Positions 6,593 through 11,680 of a DNA stretch of 11,680 nt are shown one piece after another (position 1 is the first letter of the stretch; every line of letters begins with the position of its first letter). Where the stretch lies: assembly GCA_023228225.1 (NCBI GenBank), contig JALOBO010000042.1:1-11680 (forward strand). Direction: 5' to 3'. Made by a program: the position numbers and the translations under genes. This DNA comes from Clostridia bacterium (GTDB taxonomy: Bacteria; Bacillota; Clostridia; Christensenellales; UBA1242). The notes under the pieces are model-generated. The model searched no databases. It was given only the letters and a program-made list of their open reading frames with translations, and was not told the DNA's origin.

Positions 6593-7870
6593 ATGGCAAT
6601 TAAAGAATTTTCATTCGTAGAACTTGACAATATGTTATCGAAAAATGTCGATGACAGAGGTTCTATCAGCTCATCAAACGCATTCTCAAACATCGATGAA
6701 TTCATCGACACTGGTAATTATTTACTGAATGCACAAATTTCAGGTTCACTTTTTGGAGGATATCCAAACTGTAGAACAATCGCTCTTGCCGGAGAAACCG
6801 GTACGGGAAAAACATTCCTTGCTTTAAATGGCGTACGTTGCGCACAAGCAATGGGTTATCATATCGTATATTGCGATTCAGAAGCAGCAGTCGATGCTGG
6901 CACATTTAAAAAATTCGGTTGTGACCCTGACAAAATTCGTTACCAACCAGTAAGTACACCATTGGAATTCAAGAAGTTTGTTTCAAATTTATTGAAATAC
7001 ATCGATGATGCTAAAAAAGCTGGTAAAGCTGTTCCTAAAATTATGCTTGTTCTTGACTCACTTGGTAACCTTGCAACAACTAAAGAACGTGCTGATGCCG
7101 TATCAGGTTCAGAGAAAAAGGACATGACAAAAGCACAAGAAATGCGTTCATTATTCCGTGTAATTACAATGGACCTTGCAGGTGCAAAAATTCCATTTAT
7201 CATGACTGCACACACATATGCATCGGTTGGATCATTCATTCCAATGGACGTAATGAGCGGTGGTGGTGGACCGTTATATAATGCATCTGTAATTTTATTC
7301 TTATACAAATCAGGATTAAAAGTTGCAAATGCTGAAGCAAATAAAGTAGGTTTAACAAAAACCGGAATCATTGTTCGTTCAGCTCCACACAAAAACAGAT
7401 TTGCACGTCCTATTACAATTCGATTCCACATTTCATTTTACAAAGGTATGAATCCTTATGTTGGATTAGAACAATTCATCGGATGGGAACAATGCGGTAT
7501 TGCAAAAGGAAACATCGGTGATGAAAAGGCATTCAATAAAATGACACCTGCTGAACAAGAAGCTGCAAGAAAAGAAGGTAGAGTATGGGAACATAATGGA
7601 AAATTAATGTTCTGCGTATTGAAAGAAACCGCTCGAAATTTTGTCGTTAAACATTTAAATGATACTGTTCCTGCCGGAGAATTATTTACGCCACGTGTTC
7701 TTACACAAGAAGTTCTTAAAGAACTTGATGAAACAACAATTAAACCAACATTCCAACTGCCATCAATTGGTGACATGTTTGATATGGAAGGCTACGCTGA
7801 GGATTTTGCCTTATCAACTGATGAAAACAGCGAAACAGAAAATGCATTAGAAAACACTTTAAAAGACTAA
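6593..7870 (+). CDS. uvsX: UvsX recombinase (RecA-like)
   Basis: ATP-dependent strand-exchange protein that coats single-stranded DNA for recombination-dependent replication and repair. Walker A is GETGTGKT (67-74), the RecA-type glutamate is in YCDSEA (E97), and Walker B is LVLDSLGNL (152-160, Asp155). Further T4 UvsX landmarks are clear: DMTKAQEMRSLFRVIT (compare DMTRAKTMKSLFRIVT), the HTYAS segment and MSGGGGPLYNAS (compare MGGGTGPMYSAD), then NPYVGLEQ (compare DPYSGLLD). At 425 residues it is slightly longer than T4 UvsX (391); the last 40 residues are strongly acidic (DENSETENALE), as is common at RecA/UvsX C-termini, where they modulate DNA binding. It begins 15 bases after the polymerase stop and has no Shine-Dalgarno, so the two are likely co-transcribed. 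Confidence 0.96.
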   Translation: MAIKEFSFVELDNMLSKNVDDRGSISSSNAFSNIDEFIDTGNYLLNAQISGSLFGGYPNCRTIALAGETGTGKTFLALNGVRCAQAMGYHIVYCDSEAAVDAGTFKKFGCDPDKIRYQPVSTPLEFKKFVSNLLKYIDDAKKAGKAVPKIMLVLDSLGNLATTKERADAVSGSEKKDMTKAQEMRSLFRVITMDLAGAKIPFIMTAHTYASVGSFIPMDVMSGGGGPLYNASVILFLYKSGLKVANAEANKVGLTKTGIIVRSAPHKNRFARPITIRFHISFYKGMNPYVGLEQFIGWEQCGIAKGNIGDEKAFNKMTPAEQEAARKEGRVWEHNGKLMFCVLKETARNFVVKHLNDTVPAGELFTPRVLTQEVLKELDETTIKPTFQLPSIGDMFDMEGYAEDFALSTDENSETENALENTLKD

Positions 7871-7874
7871 AAAA

Positions 7875-8078
7875 ATGACACAAGTAAGAAGAAATCTAAA
7901 CAATGGAGTAATCATGGTATTTGACGGGTACGAATTTTGTACAACAGTACCTGCCGAATTTACAACTGAAGTTTTTCAAGAATGGCGTTCAGCAAACAAA
8001 CAAGCAATTAAACAAGCAAAGTTTGATATGAAAGCAGAGTTCCAAACATTGAAAGAATCAGAAAATATCGCTGGATAA
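7875..8078 (+). CDS. Small hypothetical protein, 67 aa
   Basis: Not recognised. The 67-residue protein starts 4 bases after the uvsX stop and ends 1 base before the next gene, so it is almost certainly translated as part of the uvsX unit. The N-terminal part (RRNLNNGVIMVFDGYEFCTTVP) could form a short beta-hairpin; the rest (about 32-62) is predicted helical and rich in Lys, Gln and Ala. The tight spacing to uvsX would suit a recombination accessory factor, but nothing in the sequence shows this and it does not resemble T4 UvsY. Confidence 0.7.
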   Translation: MTQVRRNLNNGVIMVFDGYEFCTTVPAEFTTEVFQEWRSANKQAIKQAKFDMKAEFQTLKESENIAG

Positions 8079-8079
8079 T

Positions 8080-8391
8080 ATGAATCTTGGATTAGATAGA
8101 AGAAAACTTAAAATCAAATACTTCTTGGATATCCAGACGGAAACGCCTGGATATCCTTCAATAGAAGATTATTTGTATGAATTAGTTAATCTTTTAGTTG
8201 AAACGGATTTTTTGGAAAATGAATTTGGTGCATTATGGACAAAAGATAAAATTTGTACCACTGTAGGAAAAGATAAACATATTGAATTTTTGCAAGAATT
8301 GGAACGACTTAATTACATTAAAGAAACGTCAAAAGCAAAATATTCAAGTTATCGTTTACTAAAACACGATTGGCAATACGATAAATCATAA
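8080..8391 (+). CDS. Hypothetical protein, 103 aa, possible winged-helix
   Basis: No family recognised. The second half (about 50-98) has an arrangement compatible with a winged helix-turn-helix: a helix (TKDKICTTVG), a longer helix that could lie in DNA (KHIEFLQELERLNYI) and a two-strand wing (KETSKAKYSSYRLL). This is pattern reading, not a family match. The gene carries a strong RNA/DNA hairpin in its 5' part (8127-8156). It sits between uvsX and the helicase gene with a 1-base gap to the preceding stop, so it belongs to the same unit. A DNA-binding replication accessory protein or a regulator would both fit. Confidence 0.72.
   Translation: MNLGLDRRKLKIKYFLDIQTETPGYPSIEDYLYELVNLLVETDFLENEFGALWTKDKICTTVGKDKHIEFLQELERLNYIKETSKAKYSSYRLLKHDWQYDKS
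8127..8156 (+). other. Strong hairpin with GAAA tetraloop made from two GGATATCC palindromes
   Basis: GGATATCCAG (8127-8136) and CTGGATATCC (8147-8156) are perfect inverted repeats. Two more C-G/G-C pairs (8138-8139 with 8144-8145) close a GAAA tetraloop (8140-8143), interrupted only by one A/C mismatch. GGATATCC is itself a palindrome, so the element also holds two copies in direct repeat, 22 bases apart. It lies in codons 16-26 of the 103-residue gene and is much richer in G+C than its surroundings. No T-run follows. Confidence 0.85.
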
Positions 8392-8396
8392 AAATC

Positions 8397-9041
8397 ATGG
8401 GTTTTTTAAAATACATAGAACAATTATTTGATACAAAAAAAGTGGAAGATCCGTATGTTGTTAAATACGAATGCAAACATCACCCGCCAATTACAGATAT
8501 TAACGTTGCAAAGGCGGAAATCAAAACTATGGACGATGCAAAAACTCAATTCATGAAACTTGTAAAATGTGAATGCGTTGGTAAAAGTAGAATTGACAAT
8601 AATTACATTTACAAAATATCTAGAGCCGAAGTTATACCGCAAGGTGTACGCGACATATTTGAAATTGCAATCGTTGTACAAATGTCTGATAACATGTTAA
8701 ATGTACCTTCATATGATGAAAACTTTTTTCATATAAAAGTTAGTACAAAATTTCCATTGCATGAAGTAAAAGATAAAATCGAAAAACTTAATTATCATAA
8801 AAATATGTGGGAACCACCTGCTGGCGAAAAAAGAGGACATATTGATAATGCATACACACGTACACCAGAGCAACAGAAAGATTATACAAAATATATTGCG
8901 GACTGTTTAGAAAAAAGTAAAACACAAGACGTTGTTATTTCAAGAAGAGAAATTCCGTATGAATCTCGTCCGTTGGGAACAACCGGGTATCACAATAAAT
9001 TTATGGGTTCGTATGGCAATCTTCACAGATTGAATGAATAA
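8397..9041 (+). CDS. Hypothetical protein, 214 aa
   Basis: Not recognised. The 214-residue, basic, soluble protein has no membrane segments. Cys26, His28 and His29 (ECKHHPP) and Cys58 with Cys60 (KCECVG) could form a metal site, but the spacing is not that of a known zinc finger. The middle (about 66-115) reads as beta strands; the C-terminal third is rich in Tyr, Arg and Gly (RREIPYESRPLGTTGYHNKF) and may be disordered or contact nucleic acid. Its position directly before the helicase gene and its length (T4 gp59 helicase loader: 217) raise the idea of a helicase loader, but I see no sequence support for gp59. It starts 5 bases after the preceding stop; a new promoter-like motif separates it from the helicase. 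Confidence 0.75.
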   Translation: MGFLKYIEQLFDTKKVEDPYVVKYECKHHPPITDINVAKAEIKTMDDAKTQFMKLVKCECVGKSRIDNNYIYKISRAEVIPQGVRDIFEIAIVVQMSDNMLNVPSYDENFFHIKVSTKFPLHEVKDKIEKLNYHKNMWEPPAGEKRGHIDNAYTRTPEQQKDYTKYIADCLEKSKTQDVVISRREIPYESRPLGTTGYHNKFMGSYGNLHRLNE

Positions 9042-9073
9042 AAACTATATGCACTTGATGTATATTAAATTAA
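9042..9073 (+). promoter_or_regulatory. Bipartite promoter-like motif, copy 3 (before helicase)
   Basis: AAACTAT (9042-9048), nine bases, ATGTATATTA (9058-9067), then AATTAA. The 17 block bases and the spacing are the same as before the clamp gene. It starts directly after the stop codon of the preceding gene, and its second block begins 26 bases before the helicase ATG. Confidence 0.6.
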
Positions 9074-9083
9074 ATAACCAATT

Positions 9084-10400
9084 ATGCTACCAAATCACTT
9101 AGAGAAAATACTGTATCATTATATTCTACAAAAAAAGGAATTTTTACAGTTTACAAAAGAAAACTTTTTCGAGACACCGAATTATCCAAAGATATTCACT
9201 GCGGCTAAAGGTTTTATCGACAAATACAACAAAGTCCCAACAAAAGAACAAATCATTGAAGTTATCAAAATTCATGGTTGGGGCGAAACAATAAATAGAG
9301 ATTACATTGATACATTGTATGATATTAATCTTGAAGAATACGATCCTGAATGGCTAGATGAAAGTTCCGAAGCATGGGTCGAATTTAAAAATCTCGACAA
9401 ATCTGTTGAAAATCTTGTTACATATTTAAAAACAACAAAAGTTGATGCAGGCAATATAAAACAAGTTGTTGAAACTGCAAAAGATATTATCGTAACAGGA
9501 AATAACATCAATTTCAAATTTGATGAAGGTCTTGACTTTTTCAATCCTGAATCGCATAAACAGCCAACACTTGATACATTTTCAACAGGATATGATTATC
9601 TTGACCAGGTACTTGGCGGCGGATGGTCAACAAAAGCACTTTACGTAATTGCAGGTGAAAACAAAGTAGGTAAATCTATTTGGCTTGCAAACCTTGCTGC
9701 ACAATCTGTAAAACTTGGATATAATTCTGCTGTAATATCACTTGAAATGCGTGACCGACATGTTGTAAAACGTTTAGGCGCAAATCTTTTAGGTATTACA
9801 ATGTCTGAATACGCAAAACTTGCTGAGGACCAAGATTTAATCAAAAAGCGATTATCAACAATCGGATATGATGATTTAAAAATTCCTGGAAAATTGTTCA
9901 TTAAAGAATTCCCAACATCATCTGCATCTATTAAAGATTGCGAACGTTGGCTCTTACAAATGGAACAAATAAAAGGAATAAAATTCAAAACGGTTTTCAT
10001 TGACTACATTAACATTTTAATGAACTGGAGAAATCCAAACTCTGAAAACACATATTTGAAAATCAAACAAATTGCTGAAGACATGCGTGCAATGGGTGCA
10101 CGTAATAACTGGGCAATTATTACAGTAACCCAATTAAATCGTTCAGGATTTGCCGCATCAGGTTCAATTTCATTATCAAGTATTGCTGAATCATCAGGTT
10201 TAGGTCACACGGTTGACTGGATGGGCGGTATTATTCAAGATGAATTAATGTATGCAAATCAAGAATATATGTTGCAAACAATGTTGAATCGAAATGAAGG
10301 TTACAAAAATTCACGAAAGAAATTCTCAATTGACTATTCACACATGAGAATACTTGAAGATATGAACTCACAAATTATACTTGACACAATAAACGGATAA
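9084..10400 (+). CDS. 41: Replicative DNA helicase (gp41, DnaB-like)
   Basis: Hexameric 5'-3' helicase that unwinds the fork ahead of the leading-strand polymerase. The RecA-like domain starts near residue 165 (STGYDYLDQVLGGGW). Walker A is GENKVGKS (191-198), the DnaB H1a motif SLEM is at 219-222 (Glu221), Walker B is VFIDYINIL (304-312, Asp307) and motif H3 is VTQLNRSG (348-355, Gln350). At 438 residues it is slightly shorter than T4 gp41 (475). The N-terminal 140 residues resemble the helical collar domain of gp41/DnaB in position. The 3' region (GYKNSRKKFSIDYSHMRI) fits the conserved DnaB motif 4 arginine and closing beta strands. It has its own promoter-like motif, no Shine-Dalgarno, and is followed after 2 bases by an unknown gene. 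Confidence 0.95.
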   Translation: MLPNHLEKILYHYILQKKEFLQFTKENFFETPNYPKIFTAAKGFIDKYNKVPTKEQIIEVIKIHGWGETINRDYIDTLYDINLEEYDPEWLDESSEAWVEFKNLDKSVENLVTYLKTTKVDAGNIKQVVETAKDIIVTGNNINFKFDEGLDFFNPESHKQPTLDTFSTGYDYLDQVLGGGWSTKALYVIAGENKVGKSIWLANLAAQSVKLGYNSAVISLEMRDRHVVKRLGANLLGITMSEYAKLAEDQDLIKKRLSTIGYDDLKIPGKLFIKEFPTSSASIKDCERWLLQMEQIKGIKFKTVFIDYINILMNWRNPNSENTYLKIKQIAEDMRAMGARNNWAIITVTQLNRSGFAASGSISLSSIAESSGLGHTVDWMGGIIQDELMYANQEYMLQTMLNRNEGYKNSRKKFSIDYSHMRILEDMNSQIILDTING

Positions 10401-10402
10401 CC

Positions 10403-10888
10403 ATGGATTTACTAAAAGGACAAAACAAAACAAATAACGACGATTTGAATGAGCTATTAAAAGAAGCTGGTGAAAAAAGCGAAAATAATGGAAGAAAGTA
10501 CGATATGCTCAATGAGAAATACGCGGAAATACAAACATTAATTGCAAAACGCGATGAATGTTTCGAGCATCCAGAATTACAAAACTCAAAGCAATTAACA
10601 TATCTTGTATATAAAATTCCTGTAAGATCTGGAAGTTCAAATCAACGTGTGTATGAACAATTATCTGAAGTATGTGCACACGCAGGATTAAATAACAGAG
10701 AAGAATATCTTGCAAAGGATACATTACTCAAAGTTGTTGTTTTACCAAAATTTGTAACAGACGTAAATACTGCCGATGTTGAAATTATAAAAATATTACC
10801 AGAAGTACTAACCGATGAATTGAAAGAACACATGGAAAGAAATGTTATTTTAATTCAAGACTACATTAAAAAATTAAGATATGAGTAA
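10403..10888 (+). CDS. Hypothetical protein, 161 aa
   Basis: Not recognised. The first 50 residues are polar and helical (NDDLNELLKEAGEKSENN, then KYDMLNEKYAEIQTLIAKRDE) and could form a short coiled coil. The middle (about 65-80, QLTYLVYKIPVRSG) looks like beta strands, and the C-terminal 50 residues are again helical and charged. The start lies 2 bases after the helicase stop and the end overlaps the next gene by 8 bases (ATGAGTAA), so it is translated with both. This position suggests a helicase-linked or late-regulation role, but no motif supports either. Confidence 0.75.
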   Translation: MDLLKGQNKTNNDDLNELLKEAGEKSENNGRKYDMLNEKYAEIQTLIAKRDECFEHPELQNSKQLTYLVYKIPVRSGSSNQRVYEQLSEVCAHAGLNNREEYLAKDTLLKVVVLPKFVTDVNTADVEIIKILPEVLTDELKEHMERNVILIQDYIKKLRYE

Positions 10889-11390
10889 AAAACTATTTGA
10901 TGAGGAAAATGAATTCCTTGACTTTGAAAATCAAGATGAATCAACAGATTCAGATGTTGAAGAAACTATTAGCACTGATGACGATTCCTCAGGTGAATTT
11001 CAGCAATTTGGAAAATTTGCAATTGACCAGGATTGGTTAATGTCAACAAATCGCGAATCGCAAAATCCACATGAAGAATTTGAATATCGTGCATTGGAAG
11101 AAAATCTTTATGAATTATTTAATGCCGCACCATTTGCTGCAAAATATGAAGGAAATAAAAAAGTATCGAAACATGAAATGGTTGAAGTATACTTATATTT
11201 CTTAGATAGAATAAGTAATGCTGAAAGATACACAACAGTTGAAAAGTTCATTGCAATTGTTAATTTCATGAAAATGAATTTTGAAACAATGTATAGAGAA
11301 TTGCCAATCATACACAAAGAGGCAATTCTTAAAGAACTTAACAAAAAATATCATATAATTTCAAACAAAAAAGCGCATAACTTATTTTAA
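10881..11390 (+). CDS. Hypothetical acidic protein, 169 aa
   Basis: Not recognised. The N-terminal 40 residues are extremely acidic (many Asp/Glu/Ser: DEENEFLDFENQDESTDSD) and probably disordered. Residues about 65-165 read as several amphipathic helices (HEMVEVYLYFLDRI, VEKFIAIVNFMKMNFETM, IIHKEAILKELNKKY). The C-terminus ends NKKAHNLF, a Lys-rich tail ending in hydrophobic Leu-Phe, like the end of the polymerase fragment (TSKQLF). It overlaps the preceding gene by 8 bases and ends 3 bases before the nuclease gene. A small late-transcription co-activator or DNA-mimic role can be imagined from size, acidity and place, but sequence evidence is lacking. Confidence 0.75.
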   Translation: MSKKLFDEENEFLDFENQDESTDSDVEETISTDDDSSGEFQQFGKFAIDQDWLMSTNRESQNPHEEFEYRALEENLYELFNAAPFAAKYEGNKKVSKHEMVEVYLYFLDRISNAERYTTVEKFIAIVNFMKMNFETMYRELPIIHKEAILKELNKKYHIISNKKAHNLF

Positions 11391-11393
11391 GTC

Positions 11394-11680
11394 ATGATGA
11401 AATTAAATGTTGCCGAAATCAAAAGAGCTTGGCTTATATCCGATATACATTTCGGTGTTAGGTCAAGTTCACTTGAATGGCTTGACTGTCATGAAGATTA
11501 TTTCAATAATTTTTTCATACCGTTATTAAAAGCCAATAAAAAAGAAGGTGACTGTTTATTTGTACTTGGTGATATCTTTGAATCTCGTCAATCTCTTAAT
11601 ATTCTTGTTATGAATAAAGCTTTCGAAATTTTCTCGAAGCTTTCTGAAATTATGCCAATTTTGATAATTGTCGGTAATCA
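11394..11680 (+). CDS. 47: SbcD/Mre11-like recombination nuclease subunit (gp47), 3' partial
   Basis: Metal-dependent phosphodiesterase subunit that, with the ATPase gp46 (SbcC/Rad50 type), resects DNA ends to supply single strands to UvsX and degrades host DNA. Ninety-five codons are visible before the right edge. Metallophosphatase motifs are in order: SDIHFG (16-21, motif I DxH), GDIFESRQ (58-65, motif II; T4 gp47 reads GDIFDVRK) and VGNH (92-95, motif III, ending at the edge). Two adjacent ATGs (11394 and 11397) are possible starts; the first is used here, with no Shine-Dalgarno to decide. The gap to the preceding stop is 3 bases. The presence of the three motifs in the expected spacing makes the call firm although most of the gene is missing. 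No gp46 gene is in view; it probably follows. Confidence 0.93.
   Translation, partial: MMKLNVAEIKRAWLISDIHFGVRSSSLEWLDCHEDYFNNFFIPLLKANKKEGDCLFVLGDIFESRQSLNILVMNKAFEIFSKLSEIMPILIIVGN

Noticed and set aside
6940..7431. A 163-codon open frame on the - strand opposite uvsX (and other - strand frames of 60-120 codons).
   Set aside because: They lie opposite well-supported genes, have no conserved motifs, and their composition mirrors the + strand codon pattern; they are shadows.
8127..8156. A gene 60-type translational bypass or programmed frameshift at the hairpin.
   Set aside because: The reading frame is open straight through with no stop or gap and the product looks continuous, so no hop is needed. 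The two GGATATCC copies are also in different frames.
10961..10984. Another AAACTAT followed by GCACTGATGACG, similar to the spacer of promoter copy 3.
   Set aside because: It lies within a coding region and lacks the TGTATAT block at the right distance; similarity is best explained by chance in AT-rich DNA.

Overview
The window is part of the DNA replication and recombination region of an AT-rich, T4-like tailed phage (or a prophage or metagenomic relative). All fourteen genes lie on the + strand and are tightly packed. Seven are recognisable: a type II DNA topoisomerase large subunit (gp39+gp60 type, 5' end cut by the window), its medium subunit (gp52), a ClpP-like serine protease, a probable sliding clamp (gp45), the C-terminal half only of a family B DNA polymerase (gp43), the UvsX recombinase, and the gp41 DnaB-type helicase. 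An eighth, a gp47/SbcD nuclease, is cut by the right edge. The other six genes are unrecognised small to medium proteins.

Layout: 1-3277 topoisomerase pair; 3403-4457 an unknown gene and the ClpP-like protease; 4526-5269 clamp, closed by a strong intrinsic terminator at 5315-5365; 5402-9041 polymerase C-terminal part, uvsX and three unknown genes; 9084-11680 helicase, two unknown genes and the gp47 start. Three of the longer spacers (before gp52, clamp and helicase) carry the same bipartite motif, AAACT-N12-TGTATAT, 23-34 bases before the start codon. It is most likely a phage promoter class, so the region is probably several short transcription units. No spacer exceeds 140 bases.

None of the thirteen visible starts has a Shine-Dalgarno sequence; the leaders are A/T-only or nearly so. 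This is usual for Bacteroidota and their phages and unusual for T4-like phages of Proteobacteria, so a Bacteroidota host is inferred, not proven.

The genes fit together: topoisomerase relieves strain, clamp and polymerase copy DNA, gp41 unwinds it, and UvsX with gp47 (its usual partner gp46 is not in view) drives recombination-dependent replication. The most notable points are the polymerase split within the fingers region, the repeated promoter-like motif, a strong GNRA-capped hairpin built from two identical palindromes inside a small gene, and a catalytically intact ClpP-like protease within a replication cluster.
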